A stretch of 64,000 bases of DNA from an uncultured Eubacteriales bacterium. GTDB taxonomy: Bacteria; Bacillota; Clostridia; Lachnospirales; Lachnospiraceae. This document shows, piece after piece, positions 45,874-55,156 of this stretch. The position numbers and the translations under genes were made by a program. A model generated the notes under the pieces. The model worked only from the letters and a program-made list of their open reading frames with translations. It ran no database searches and was not told where the DNA came from. The stretch lies in the NCBI GenBank assembly GCA_900315425.1, contig OMZA01000001.1:184810-248809 (forward strand), read 5' to 3'. Within the stretch, counting starts at the first letter, position 1; every line of letters starts with the position of its first letter.

Positions 45874-46797
45874 ATGATTAACACATTAGTAGAAAAAATC
45901 AAAAAGTTAAACGCACCAATAGTAGTAGGATTAGATCCAAAGCTTCAGTTTGTACCTGAATTTATTCAGAAAAAAGCTTTTGAAGAATATGGAGAGACTC
46001 TTGAAGGTGCAGCCCACGCAATTTTGGAGTTTAATAAGGGGATTATTGATACAACTTATGATTTAATTCCAGCAGTAAAACCTCAGATTGCAATGTATGA
46101 GCAGTTTGGAATTCCTGGACTTAAGGCATTTAAGGAAACTGTAGATTATGCAAAGTCTAAAGGACTTGTAGTAATTGGAGATATAAAGAGAGGCGATATA
46201 GGTTCAACATCTGAAGCATATGCTGTTGGACATATCGGAAAAGTAAAAATAGGAAGCCAGTCTATAGCTCCATTTGATGAAGATTTCGTAACAGTTAATC
46301 CATATCTTGGAACAGACGGAGTTAAGCCTTTTGTAGATGTATGCAAAGAAAATGATAAGGGTATATTTGTTCTTGTTAAGACATCTAACCCATCAAGCGG
46401 AGAATTCCAGGATCAGAAGATTGACGGCACCCCACTTTATGAACTTGTTGGAAAACAGGTTGCTAAATGGGGCGAGGACTTCATGGGAGATGAATACAGT
46501 AACGTAGGTGCTGTAGTAGGAGCTACATATCCGGAAATGGGTAAGATTCTTAGAAATATTATGCCAAAGACATACATTCTTGTACCGGGTTATGGTGCAC
46601 AGGGTGGAACTGCTAAAGATCTTAAGCCATTCTTTAATGAAGATGGTTTAGGCGCCATTGTTAATTCGTCAAGAGGAATAATCGCAGCTTATAAACAGGA
46701 ACAGTATGCACAATTCGGTGAAGAAGGATATGCAGATGCATCAAGGGCAGCGGTTGAATTCATGATTAAGGATATCAGAGAGGGTGTTGGTTTATAA
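45874..46797 (+). CDS. pyrF: Orotidine 5'-phosphate decarboxylase (long, type 2)
   Basis: A 307-aa enzyme making UMP from OMP. 'VVGLDPKLQFVP', the catalytic 'IGDIKRGDIGSTSEAYA' (Asp-Lys-x-x-Asp), and 'ALVPGYGAQGG'-like 'LVPGYGAQGG' near the C-terminus mark the long PyrF subfamily. AAGGAAGGA SD. The stop codon overlaps the pyrK start by one base (TAATG), starting a tightly packed pyrF-K-D unit. Confidence 0.95.
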   Translation: MINTLVEKIKKLNAPIVVGLDPKLQFVPEFIQKKAFEEYGETLEGAAHAILEFNKGIIDTTYDLIPAVKPQIAMYEQFGIPGLKAFKETVDYAKSKGLVVIGDIKRGDIGSTSEAYAVGHIGKVKIGSQSIAPFDEDFVTVNPYLGTDGVKPFVDVCKENDKGIFVLVKTSNPSSGEFQDQKIDGTPLYELVGKQVAKWGEDFMGDEYSNVGAVVGATYPEMGKILRNIMPKTYILVPGYGAQGGTAKDLKPFFNEDGLGAIVNSSRGIIAAYKQEQYAQFGEEGYADASRAAVEFMIKDIREGVGL

Positions 46798-47579
46798 TGA
46801 ATACCAGAGATTACGTGATGGAAAAAGCCAAAGTTATAAGTCAGGAAAAGATTGCCCAGGGAATTTATAGCTTATGGCTTAAAAGTGACGTAGCAAAGGA
46901 CGCTAAGGCAGGAATGTTTGCGTCGCTATATTGCAATGATGCGTCAAAACTTTTACCTAGACCTATTAGTATATGCGAAGTCGATAAAGAGAACAATGCA
47001 TTAAGATTTGTATATAGAGTTGTTGGAAATGGAACAAAGGAATTCTCGGAGTTAAAAGCAGGAGATGAACTTAAAATAATAGGACCTTTAGGTAATGGAT
47101 ATACATTAAAAAATGAAAGTGCCATGCTCTTAGCTGGAGGTATAGGAATTCCTCCTATGGTGGAACTTGCTAAGGAACTTAAGGAAATGGGAGTAAAGGA
47201 CATAACTATAGTAGCAGGCTATAGGGATGAATTATTCCTGACAAAAGAGCTAGAAACATATGGAAACCTATACATTTCCACAGAAGATGGTTCTGCAGGT
47301 TCTAAGGGAAATGTTATGAATGCCATTTCTGATAACAATTTATCAGCAAAAGTATTATATGCTTGTGGACCAAAGCCTATGCTAAAGGCAATAAAAGATT
47401 ATGCCATTAAAGAAAATGTTGAGGCTCAGATTTCCCTAGAGGAAAGAATGGCTTGTGGAATTGGTGCATGTCTTGGATGTGTATGTAAAACAAAGGATGT
47501 AGATTCCCATTCTCATGTAAACAATGCCAGAGTATGTACGGATGGTCCAGTATTTGAAGCAAGGGAGGTTGAGCTTTAA
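46797..47579 (+). CDS. pyrK: Dihydroorotate dehydrogenase B, electron-transfer subunit
   Basis: A 260-aa FAD and [2Fe-2S] protein passing electrons from PyrD to NAD+. The flavin-binding 'RPISICEVD', the NAD-binding 'LLAGGIGIPPMV' and the cluster cysteines in 'ERMACGIGACLGCVCKT' and 'RVCTDGPVF' are clear. It overlaps pyrF and pyrD by one base each, so the three are translated together. Confidence 0.95.
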   Translation: MNTRDYVMEKAKVISQEKIAQGIYSLWLKSDVAKDAKAGMFASLYCNDASKLLPRPISICEVDKENNALRFVYRVVGNGTKEFSELKAGDELKIIGPLGNGYTLKNESAMLLAGGIGIPPMVELAKELKEMGVKDITIVAGYRDELFLTKELETYGNLYISTEDGSAGSKGNVMNAISDNNLSAKVLYACGPKPMLKAIKDYAIKENVEAQISLEERMACGIGACLGCVCKTKDVDSHSHVNNARVCTDGPVFEAREVEL

Positions 47580-48487
47580 TGAATACAGAGGTAAATATAG
47601 CTGGAGTAAAGCTTAAGAATCCGGTAATGACAGCTTCAGGAACTTTTGGTTCCGGAATAGAATTCAGTAATTTCATAGATCTTAATAAACTTGGAGGAAT
47701 AACCACAAAGGGTGTTGCTAATGTCCCATGGGCAGGAAATGATGTTCCAAGAGTTGCGGAAACATATGGAGGAATGTTAAATGCTATAGGACTTCAAAAT
47801 CCGGGTATAGATGTGTTTTGTGAAAGAGATTTGCCTTTTTTAAAAGATTATGATTGTACAGTTATGGTAAATGTATGTGGACACTCTATAGAAGACTATG
47901 TTCAGGTTGTGGAAAGATTGGCAGATGAAGACAGAGTTGATTTGTTGGAAATAAATATCTCCTGTCCTAATGTAAAAGAAGGAGGAATTGCCTTTGGACA
48001 GATTCCTGAAAATGCAGCGAGAGTAACAAGAGAAGTTAAAAAAGTGGCAAAACAGCCTGTAATTATGAAGCTTAGCCCAAATGTAACCAGTATAAAAGAT
48101 ATGGCAATAGCTGTTGAAGAGGCAGGAGCAGACGGAGTATCCCTTATAAATACTATAACTGGTATGAAGATAGATATAGAAAGACAAAAGTTTTTACTTG
48201 CCAATAAAACAGGAGGAATGTCGGGTCCGGCTATTAAACCGATAGCCGTAAGAATGGTAAATGAAGTGGCAACTGCCGTTAAGATTCCAATTATTGGAAT
48301 GGGTGGAATTGCAACCTGGGAAGATGCCATAGAATTTATATTAGCCGGTGCAACTGCCGTATCAGTGGGAACGGCTAATTTCTTCAATCCAAAAGCAACT
48401 GAGGAAATAGTTGAAGGAATAGAAAAATATATGGAAAGACATAATTGTGAAGATATAAATGAACTTATTGGCATAGTTAATAGATAA
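47579..48487 (+). CDS. pyrD: Dihydroorotate dehydrogenase B, catalytic subunit
   Basis: A 302-aa FMN enzyme oxidising dihydroorotate to orotate, in complex with PyrK. 'VMTASGTFGSG', the catalytic Cys in 'EINISCPNVKEGG', and the FMN-phosphate 'IGMGGIATWEDA' and 'AVSVGTANF' motifs are present. The NAD-linked class 1B form suits an anaerobe. It starts on the pyrK stop codon. Confidence 0.96.
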   Translation: MNTEVNIAGVKLKNPVMTASGTFGSGIEFSNFIDLNKLGGITTKGVANVPWAGNDVPRVAETYGGMLNAIGLQNPGIDVFCERDLPFLKDYDCTVMVNVCGHSIEDYVQVVERLADEDRVDLLEINISCPNVKEGGIAFGQIPENAARVTREVKKVAKQPVIMKLSPNVTSIKDMAIAVEEAGADGVSLINTITGMKIDIERQKFLLANKTGGMSGPAIKPIAVRMVNEVATAVKIPIIGMGGIATWEDAIEFILAGATAVSVGTANFFNPKATEEIVEGIEKYMERHNCEDINELIGIVNR

Positions 48488-48496
48488 GAAGGGATT

Positions 48497-49978
48497 ATGA
48501 AAGATATAACTCAAAATACACAATTTGACAAAAGAAATATTTCAATGATGATGGATCTTTATGAAATGACCATGGCAAATGGTTATTTTGATGGAGAGGC
48601 TAAAAAGGATTTGGTTTCCTTTGATGTATTTTACAGAAAGAATCCGGATGGCGGTGGATTTGCCATATTTGCAGGACTTGAGCAAATAGTAGAATACATT
48701 GAAAATCTCCATTTTGAAGAAGAGGATATTGAATATTTCAAATCCTTAAATCTTTTTGATGACAAATTCCTTGATTATCTTAGAGATTTTAAATTTACCG
48801 GCGATGTATATGCATTTAAAGAGGGTACGGTTATGTATCCTAATGAGCCTGTAATTACAGTTATAGCACCCATTATAGATGCTCAATTAATTGAAACAGC
48901 TATTCTTGCTCAGATTAATCATCAATCTCTTATAGCTACAAAAGCCAGGAGAATGGTTAGGGCAGCCAATGGTAGAAGTGTCTCTGATTTTGGAGCCAGA
49001 AGAGCCCACAACATGGATGCGGCGGTGTATGGTGCAAGGGCAGCATACATTGGAGGTGTGAATGGAACTGCAACAGTGTTGGCAGGCCAGATGTTTGGCA
49101 TACCTGTATCCGGAACTATGGCTCATAGTTGGATTATGTATTTTGAAAATGAATACGAGGCATTTAAAAAATATGCCATGAAATATCCGGATGCCACAGT
49201 ATTATTAATAGATACCTATGACGTATTGGATAGCGGACTTCCTAATGCTATAAGATGTGCCAAAGAAGTGCTAGAACCAATGGGAAAACGTCTTAAAGGT
49301 GTAAGAATTGATTCAGGAGATTTGGCGTATTTATCAAAGAAAGTAAGAAAAGTATTGGATGAGGCAGGACTTACGGACTGTATAGTTGTTGCGTCTAATT
49401 CTTTAGATGAATATACAGTATCTTCTCTTATAGGTCAGGGTGCAAAGATAGATAGTTTTGGAATAGGAGAAAGACTTGTGACTGCCAAGAGTGAACCGGT
49501 ATTTGGAGCTGTATATAAGCTCGGTTCCGTGGAAAAAGACGGGGTAATAATTCCAAAGATAAAAGTCTCTGAAACTGTAGAAAAGATAACTAATCCAGGC
49601 AGAAAGAAAGTATATAGAGTATATAATGAAGAGGGAATCGCAGAAGCAGATTTAATTGCAAAAGATGATGAGACGGTGGATTTGTCAAAACCTTATAGAT
49701 ACATAGACCCTATAAAACCTTGGAAGAGAAGAAAATTTGTAGGATTTTCTGCAAAAGAATTATTGGAATTAGTTATTAAAGAGGGTAAGAGAGTATCTCC
49801 AAAACGTAGTTTAAATGAAATAAGAGAATATGTAATTAATCAATTGAATAATGAAATCTGGGAAGAAGAACAACGTTTCGAGAATCCGCACATTCATTAT
49901 TTAGATATGACACCGGCATACTATGAAATGAAAATGGATATGCTAGACGAGGTTAATTCTCAAAATGATGAAAGTTAA
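48497..49978 (+). CDS. pncB: Nicotinate phosphoribosyltransferase
   Basis: A 493-aa enzyme joining nicotinate and PRPP in NAD salvage. N-terminal 'MMMDLYEMTMANGYF', 'FDVFYRKNPDGGGFAIFAGLEQ', the central 'SDFGARRAHNMDAAVYGARAA' and 'GTMAHSWIMYF' are the characteristic motifs of the bacterial long form. It lies 9 bases after pyrD and just before acyP, so it is likely in the same transcript. PRPP is the shared substrate with pyrE. Confidence 0.94.
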   Translation: MKDITQNTQFDKRNISMMMDLYEMTMANGYFDGEAKKDLVSFDVFYRKNPDGGGFAIFAGLEQIVEYIENLHFEEEDIEYFKSLNLFDDKFLDYLRDFKFTGDVYAFKEGTVMYPNEPVITVIAPIIDAQLIETAILAQINHQSLIATKARRMVRAANGRSVSDFGARRAHNMDAAVYGARAAYIGGVNGTATVLAGQMFGIPVSGTMAHSWIMYFENEYEAFKKYAMKYPDATVLLIDTYDVLDSGLPNAIRCAKEVLEPMGKRLKGVRIDSGDLAYLSKKVRKVLDEAGLTDCIVVASNSLDEYTVSSLIGQGAKIDSFGIGERLVTAKSEPVFGAVYKLGSVEKDGVIIPKIKVSETVEKITNPGRKKVYRVYNEEGIAEADLIAKDDETVDLSKPYRYIDPIKPWKRRKFVGFSAKELLELVIKEGKRVSPKRSLNEIREYVINQLNNEIWEEEQRFENPHIHYLDMTPAYYEMKMDMLDEVNSQNDES

Positions 49979-49987
49979 GGAATGTAT

Positions 49988-50272
49988 ATGTCAGAAAAAA
50001 TCAGAAGACATTATGTTGTAAAAGGCAGAGTCCAGGGAGTGGGCTTTAGATATAAAGCTTATTATGCCGCCCAGGCATACAGACTTACCGGATATGTAAG
50101 AAATATGTACAGTGGCGATGTTGAAATCGAAGTACAGGGAAATAGAGAAGCTGTTGATAAGTTTTTCGAATTTGCCTATAGAGATAGATATATACAAATA
50201 GATGATATAAAATCAACAAATATGCCGATTATAGAAGACGAAAGAAGTTTTAAAGTTAAAGATAGTTATTGA
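49988..50272 (+). CDS. Acylphosphatase
   Basis: About 94 aa from ATG 49988, which has AAGGA at correct spacing. The ATG at 49982 lies within one base of that SD. It hydrolyses acyl phosphates such as carbamoyl or acetyl phosphate. The family loop 'GRVQGVGFRYKAY' with its Arg, and 'VRNMYSGDVEIEVQG' with the catalytic Asn, are present. In a pyrimidine gene cluster a link to carbamoyl phosphate is conceivable but not shown. Confidence 0.93.
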   Translation: MSEKIRRHYVVKGRVQGVGFRYKAYYAAQAYRLTGYVRNMYSGDVEIEVQGNREAVDKFFEFAYRDRYIQIDDIKSTNMPIIEDERSFKVKDSY

Positions 50273-50273
50273 T

Positions 50274-50302
50274 TTGCTGAAAATGGTATATTGTGTTAAT
50301 AT
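50274..50302 (+). promoter_or_regulatory. Promoter for pyrE
   Basis: TTGCTG (50274-50279) and TAATAT (50297-50302) with a 17-base spacer, overlapping the acyP stop and 26 bases before the pyrE start. Confidence 0.45.
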
Positions 50303-50328
50303 AAAAAAAACTTGATATGGAGGTTGCT

Positions 50329-51006
50329 ATGGAAAAGTATAAGCAGGAATTTATTGAATTTATGGTGGATTGTAATGTGTTGAAGTTTGGCGATTTTGTT
50401 ACAAAGAGTGGAAGAAAGACACCTTTCTTTGTAAATACAGGTTTTTATAGAACAGGATCTCAGCTTGCAAAACTTGGAAAGTATTATGCTACAGCCATTC
50501 ACGATAAATATGGAGTAGATTTTGATGTACTTTTCGGACCGGCATATAAGGGTATTCCACTTACAGTTGCAACTACAGTAGCTATAAGTGATATGTACGA
50601 TAAAGATATTAAATATTGCTCAAATAGAAAAGAAGTTAAAGACCACGGAGACAAAGGAATTCTTTTAGGTAGTCCGATTTCCGATGGAGATAAAGTTGTA
50701 ATAATTGAGGATGTAACAACTGCAGGAACTTCAATCCAGGAGACTTTACCAATTATTAAAGCTCAGGGTGATGTGGATGTCATTGGTATGGTAGTTTCAG
50801 TAGATAGAATGGAAAGAGGCCAGGGAGAAAAGAGTGCTCTTACTGAGATTCAGGAAACATATGGATTCAAGACAACAGCTATCGTAACTATGGCTGAAGT
50901 TGTTGAACATTTATATAACAAAGAGTATAAAGGAAAAGTCATTATTGATGATGAAATAAAGAAAGCAATTGATGCATATTATGATCAGTATGGTGTTAAG
51001 CAGTAA
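50329..51006 (+). CDS. pyrE: Orotate phosphoribosyltransferase
   Basis: About 225 aa from ATG 50329. The in-frame ATG 50317 overlaps the TGGAGG SD, so it is not used. It makes OMP from orotate and PRPP. The PRPP loop 'VVIIEDVTTAGTSIQE', 'FGPAYKGIPL' and 'NRKEVKDHGDKG' are diagnostic. With pyrF, pyrK and pyrD it completes the last three steps to UMP. The early genes (carAB, pyrB, pyrC) are not in the window. Confidence 0.95.
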   Translation: MEKYKQEFIEFMVDCNVLKFGDFVTKSGRKTPFFVNTGFYRTGSQLAKLGKYYATAIHDKYGVDFDVLFGPAYKGIPLTVATTVAISDMYDKDIKYCSNRKEVKDHGDKGILLGSPISDGDKVVIIEDVTTAGTSIQETLPIIKAQGDVDVIGMVVSVDRMERGQGEKSALTEIQETYGFKTTAIVTMAEVVEHLYNKEYKGKVIIDDEIKKAIDAYYDQYGVKQ

Positions 51007-51026
51007 GAAATCAGGAGGATTTTATA

Positions 51027-51182
51027 ATGGAAATGGAAAGAGTTTATAAAACTATGAGAAATGCAGGTGGAGCTTGTATAGCTTTAGGTGTCGTAACTAT
51101 GGTTGTTGGCGTTGCAGTTGGAGTTCTCACTATAATTGCAGGTGCTAAAATTTTAAAGGAAAAATCAGGAATTACATTTTAA
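51027..51182 (+). CDS. Small membrane protein, 51 aa
   Basis: ATG 51027 follows AGGAGG by 8 bases. It reads 51 codons to a TAA at 51182: a short charged start (MEMERVYKTMRNAGG), one long or two short hydrophobic segments rich in Val, Gly and Ala (about 16-42), and a basic end (KILKEKSG). It lies 20 bases after pyrE and before a terminator, so it is probably the last gene of that unit. The function is unknown. The combination of good SD, hydrophobic core and downstream terminator argues that it is real. Confidence 0.7.
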   Translation: MEMERVYKTMRNAGGACIALGVVTMVVGVAVGVLTIIAGAKILKEKSGITF

Positions 51183-51198
51183 TGTATATACATCATAG

Positions 51199-51223
51199 AA
51201 TCCCTCTGGTTGAGGGATTTTTT
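51199..51223 (+). terminator. Terminator after the pyrE unit
   Basis: AATCCCTC / GAGGGATT stem with a TGGTT loop, followed by TTTTTGATT. Confidence 0.85.
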
Positions 51224-51243
51224 GATTGATTAAGGAGATGGAA

Positions 51244-51576
51244 ATGGCCAGAAGAAGACGTAGAAGAGGATATCAGTTTACAGAAACTATAAATTCAAAA
51301 AACAATCTGGTATCAATGCTTATGATCCTTCTATCTATAACTTCATTTTTAATCGGAGTATTTCATGCCTACAAAAAAGGCGGGCATGCAGGAGGCAGCT
51401 CAGGTCTTATGGGACTGGGAGCCATTGGATTAGCAGGATTGGCAATATATTTTGGAATTAAAAGTTTAAAATATAAGGAAAGACGGTATGGATTATCCTG
51501 GATGGGGATAGTATTGGGAGCTTTAATTGTACTATTTATGTGCGGTTTAGTTATCTGGGCTTTGTTGACTATGTAG
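51244..51576 (+). CDS. Uncharacterised 110-aa membrane protein with basic N-terminus
   Basis: Started at ATG 51244, which has AAGGAG (51232-51237) at good spacing. The frame is open from TTG 51226, upstream of the SD. After a very basic start (MARRRRRRGY) there are three hydrophobic segments separated by a Gly-rich loop (KKGGHAGGSSG) and a KYKERRYG loop. The family is uncharacterised as far as I can tell. It sits between pyrE and purE but has its own SD just after a terminator. Confidence 0.65.
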   Translation: MARRRRRRGYQFTETINSKNNLVSMLMILLSITSFLIGVFHAYKKGGHAGGSSGLMGLGAIGLAGLAIYFGIKSLKYKERRYGLSWMGIVLGALIVLFMCGLVIWALLTM

Positions 51577-51655
51577 GATAAAACAGTTAAAATGTTAATA
51601 AGTGTGTGTATATGATAATCACACAAAAAATAGATAAAAGAAATGAGGACTAATT

Positions 51656-52168
51656 ATGGCTAAAGTAGGAATTTTAATGGGTAGTGATTCAGACCTTGAA
51701 ATTATGAGCAAAGCGGCAGCAATGCTTGAGGATTTCGGTATTGATTATGAGATGACAGTTATTTCAGCTCACAGAATGCCTGATACTTTCTATGAGTATG
51801 CACAGACAGCAGAGGAGAGAGGTATTAAAGTTATTATTGCCGGAGCAGGTGGGGCAGCACATCTTCCAGGAATGGCAGCAGCTATTTTTCAACTTCCAGT
51901 AATAGGAGTTCCTATTTATTCAAAGTCAATGGGTGGTCTTGATGCATTATATTCAATTGTTCAGATGCCACAGGGAATTCCTGTAGCAACAGTTGCAATA
52001 AATGGTGCAGCTAATGCAGCAATTCTTGCAGCAAAGATTCTTGCAGTATCTGATGATGAATTATTGAATAAATTAAAAGACTATAAAAAAGGTCTTAAGG
52101 ATAAAGTTAGTGCAAAAGCTGAGAAACTTGAAAAAGTTGGCTATGAGCAGTATTTAAAAGAAATGTAA
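51656..52168 (+). CDS. purE: N5-carboxyaminoimidazole ribonucleotide mutase
   Basis: A 170-aa class I PurE. '[14 protein letters not shown]', 'VISAHRMP' with the catalytic His, and '[13 protein letters not shown]' are conserved. It rearranges N5-CAIR to CAIR in purine synthesis, and would need PurK, which is not in view. ATGAGGA SD. First of a purE-M-N-D run. No purine riboswitch is visible in the 79-base spacer before it. Confidence 0.96.
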   Translation: MAKVGILMGSDSDLEIMSKAAAMLEDFGIDYEMTVISAHRMPDTFYEYAQTAEERGIKVIIAGAGGAAHLPGMAAAIFQLPVIGVPIYSKSMGGLDALYSIVQMPQGIPVATVAINGAANAAILAAKILAVSDDELLNKLKDYKKGLKDKVSAKAEKLEKVGYEQYLKEM

Positions 52169-52223
52169 TATAAGCATTTAAAAATCTTAATTTCTATAAA
52201 AATAAAATGAAAAGAGGTACACC

Positions 52224-53249
52224 ATGGATTATAAGAAAGCCGGAGTGGATATTGAAGCAGGATATAAGTCAGTTGAACTTATGAAGAAGTATGTAAAAGG
52301 AACAATGAGACCAGAAGTTCTCACTAATCTTGGAGGATTCTCAGGAGCATTTTCTGCAGAAGCATTTAAGAATATGGAGAAACCAACACTTGTTTCCGGT
52401 ACAGACGGCGTAGGAACAAAGCTTAAACTTGCATTTCTATTAGATAAACATGATACAGTAGGTATTGATTGCGTTGCTATGTGTGTAAATGATATAGCAT
52501 GTGCAGGAGGAGAACCATTGTTCTTCCTTGATTATATTGCTTGTGGAAAAAATGAGCCAGAGAAGATTGCAACTATCGTAAAGGGAGTTGCAACAGGATG
52601 TAAGCAGGCCGGCGCAGCACTTATTGGTGGTGAAACAGCTGAGATGCCCGGATTCTATCCAGTGGATGAGTACGATCTTGCAGGATTTGCTGTAGGTGTT
52701 GTGGATGAGAAGAATCTTATTACAGGTAAAGAGATTAAACCAGGAGATGTTCTTGTGGGTATTGCATCTTCAGGTATTCACAGTAATGGATTCTCTTTAG
52801 TTAGAAGCGTATTTAATATGAATACAGTATCTCTTAATACTCATTATGATAGCCTTGGAAGAACTCTCGGAGAGGCACTTATTGAGCCAACTAAGATTTA
52901 TGTTAAGGCATTAAAGAGTGTTAAGGATGCAGGAGTTACTATAAAAGGATGTAGTCATATTACAGGTGGTGGATTCTATGAAAATATTCCTAGAATGTTA
53001 CCAGATGGAATTAGAGTAACTGTTAACAAGAACAGCTATGATATACCACCAATTTTCGGTATGTTATCAACAGATGGCGATATTGAAGAGCATATGATGT
53101 ATAACACATTTAACATGGGTATCGGAATGGTTCTTTGTGTAGATAAAGATGATGTTGACAAGACTATTGCAGCAGTTACAGAAGCTGGAGAAGATGCTTA
53201 TGTGATTGGTGAAGCTAAAGCTGGTGACAAAGGAGTAGATTTATGCTAA
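52224..53249 (+). CDS. purM: Phosphoribosylformylglycinamidine cyclo-ligase (AIR synthetase)
   Basis: A 341-aa ATP-dependent enzyme forming aminoimidazole ribonucleotide. '[15 protein letters not shown]', '[22 protein letters not shown]' and '[11 protein letters not shown]' are the standard signatures. AGAGGT SD. It overlaps purN by 7 bases. Confidence 0.97.
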   Translation: MDYKKAGVDIEAGYKSVELMKKYVKGTMRPEVLTNLGGFSGAFSAEAFKNMEKPTLVSGTDGVGTKLKLAFLLDKHDTVGIDCVAMCVNDIACAGGEPLFFLDYIACGKNEPEKIATIVKGVATGCKQAGAALIGGETAEMPGFYPVDEYDLAGFAVGVVDEKNLITGKEIKPGDVLVGIASSGIHSNGFSLVRSVFNMNTVSLNTHYDSLGRTLGEALIEPTKIYVKALKSVKDAGVTIKGCSHITGGGFYENIPRMLPDGIRVTVNKNSYDIPPIFGMLSTDGDIEEHMMYNTFNMGIGMVLCVDKDDVDKTIAAVTEAGEDAYVIGEAKAGDKGVDLC

Positions 53250-53878
53250 AAATCGGCGTACTTGTATCAGGTGGCGGAACTAATCTTCAGGCTATTATTG
53301 ATAATATTAATACCGGTAACATAACTAATTCTAAGATAGAAGTAGTTATTAGTAATAATCCTAATGCATTTGCTTTGGAAAGAGCAAAGAAAGCAGGAAT
53401 AGATACAGTATGTATATCTCCAAAGGATTATTCTGACAGAAGTTTATTTAATAAAGCTCTAATTGAAAAGATAGACGAATATAATGTAGATCTTATAGTT
53501 TTAGCAGGATGTATGGTGGTAATGCCACCGGAACTTATCCAGAAATACAACAATAAGATTATAAATATTCATCCTGCATTAATACCATCTTTTTGTGGAA
53601 AGGGATTCTATGGACTTCACGTTCATGAAGAAGCTCTCAAGCGTGGTGTTAAAATAACGGGAGCAACAGTGCATTTTGTAGACGAAGGAACGGATACAGG
53701 TCCTATAATTCTTCAAAAGGCCGTTGAGGTAAGACAGGATGATACTCCAGAGATTCTTCAAAGAAGAGTCATGGAGGAAGCTGAATGGAAGATTATGCCA
53801 AAGGCAATAGACCTTATTGCAAACGGCAAAGTAAAAGTAGAAGACAGAAAAGTATACATTTCCGGAGGTACAAAATAA
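53243..53878 (+). CDS. purN: Phosphoribosylglycinamide formyltransferase
   Basis: A 211-aa enzyme transferring a formyl group from 10-formyl-THF to GAR. N-terminal '[14 protein letters not shown]', catalytic region '[11 protein letters not shown]' (Asn-x-His) and '[17 protein letters not shown]' with the catalytic Asp. It overlaps the end of purM and ends directly before the purD ATG, so all are one operon. Confidence 0.96.
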   Translation: MLKIGVLVSGGGTNLQAIIDNINTGNITNSKIEVVISNNPNAFALERAKKAGIDTVCISPKDYSDRSLFNKALIEKIDEYNVDLIVLAGCMVVMPPELIQKYNNKIINIHPALIPSFCGKGFYGLHVHEEALKRGVKITGATVHFVDEGTDTGPIILQKAVEVRQDDTPEILQRRVMEEAEWKIMPKAIDLIANGKVKVEDRKVYISGGTK

Positions 53879-55156
53879 ATGAAGATTTTGATTGTTGGAA
53901 GCGGCGGAAGAGAGCACGCTATTGCCTGGAAGGTAAGCCAAAGCGATAGAGTTGATAAAATATATTGTGCACCAGGAAACGCAGGTATCGGACAAATAGC
54001 TGAATGCGTAGATATAGGTGCAATGGAATTTGATAAACTTGCTGAATTCGCAAAAAATAATGCTATCGACTTAACTATTATAGGAATGGATGATCCATTA
54101 GTTGGTGGTATTGTAGATGTATTTGAAGCACAGGGACTAAAAGTATTTGGACCAAGAAAGAATGCAGCAATTCTTGAAGGTTCTAAAGCTTTTTCTAAAG
54201 ACCTTATGAAGAAATACAATATTCCAACAGCAGCTTATGAAACCTTCAATAGTCCAGAAGAGGCAAAGGCATATCTTGAGACTTCAAAATATCCTATAGT
54301 TCTTAAAGCAGATGGTCTTGCTCTTGGAAAAGGTGTATTGATTTGTAATACAAAAGAAGAAGCAATGGATGGGGTTAATGAACTTATGGTTAGCAAAAAG
54401 TTTGGTGACTCAGGAAATACCATTGTTGTTGAGGAGTTCATGACAGGTAGAGAAGTATCTGTTCTTTCATTTGTGGATGGTAATACAATTAAAATTATGA
54501 CATCCGCTCAGGATCACAAGAGAGCCGGTGACGGAGATACAGGACTTAATACAGGCGGAATGGGAACATTTTCTCCTAGTCCATTCTACACAGAGGAAGT
54601 TGATGAATTTTGTAAAAAACATATTTATCAGGCAACTGTAGATGCTATGAAAGCAGAGGGAAGAGAGTTCAAGGGAATTATTTTCTTTGGCCTTATGCTT
54701 ACAAGTGAAGGACCTAAGGTTCTTGAATACAATGCCAGATTTGGAGATCCGGAAGCTCAGGTAGTTCTTCCAAGAATGAAGAATGATATTGTAGATGTAT
54801 TTGAAGCTTGTGTAAATGGAACTCTTGATAAAATTGATTTAGAGTTTGAAGACAATGCTGCGGTTTGCGTTGTTCTAGCTTCAGATGGATATCCGGTAAA
54901 ATATGAAAAAGGTTTTGAAATTAAGGGCCTTGAGAATTTTGAAGGTAAAGATTCTTACTTTGTATTCCATGCAGGTTCAAAATTAGTAGATGGAAAGATT
55001 GTTACAAATGGCGGTCGAGTTCTTGGAGTAACAGCAAAGGGAGAAAATCTTGTAGAAGCCAGAGCAAATGCTTATAAGGCAACTGAGTTAATAGAATTTG
55101 ATAACAAGTATATGAGGCATGATATTGGAAAGGCGATTGATGAGGTAAATGAATAA
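53879..55156 (+). CDS. purD: Phosphoribosylamine-glycine ligase
   Basis: A 425-aa ATP-grasp enzyme making GAR. 'ILIVGSGGREHAIAWK' at the N-terminus, ATP-grasp 'PIVLKADGLALGKGV', 'QDHKRAGDGDTGLNTGGMG' and 'LEYNARFGDPEAQ' are present. It begins at the base after the purN stop. Its end overlaps the next, functionally unrelated surface gene by 8 bases, so the hydrolase may be carried on the purine transcript. Confidence 0.97.
   Translation: MKILIVGSGGREHAIAWKVSQSDRVDKIYCAPGNAGIGQIAECVDIGAMEFDKLAEFAKNNAIDLTIIGMDDPLVGGIVDVFEAQGLKVFGPRKNAAILEGSKAFSKDLMKKYNIPTAAYETFNSPEEAKAYLETSKYPIVLKADGLALGKGVLICNTKEEAMDGVNELMVSKKFGDSGNTIVVEEFMTGREVSVLSFVDGNTIKIMTSAQDHKRAGDGDTGLNTGGMGTFSPSPFYTEEVDEFCKKHIYQATVDAMKAEGREFKGIIFFGLMLTSEGPKVLEYNARFGDPEAQVVLPRMKNDIVDVFEACVNGTLDKIDLEFEDNAAVCVVLASDGYPVKYEKGFEIKGLENFEGKDSYFVFHAGSKLVDGKIVTNGGRVLGVTAKGENLVEARANAYKATELIEFDNKYMRHDIGKAIDEVNE

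Noticed and set aside
47902-48474. 190-codon minus-strand frame opposite pyrD
   Set aside because: It is antisense to a well-supported gene, with shadow composition (Ser/Ile/Thr-rich) and no SD.
51577-51655. Possible purine riboswitch before purE
   Set aside because: The spacer is only 79 bases with no three-way-junction pattern. It has just a small GTGTGT...ACACA hairpin.
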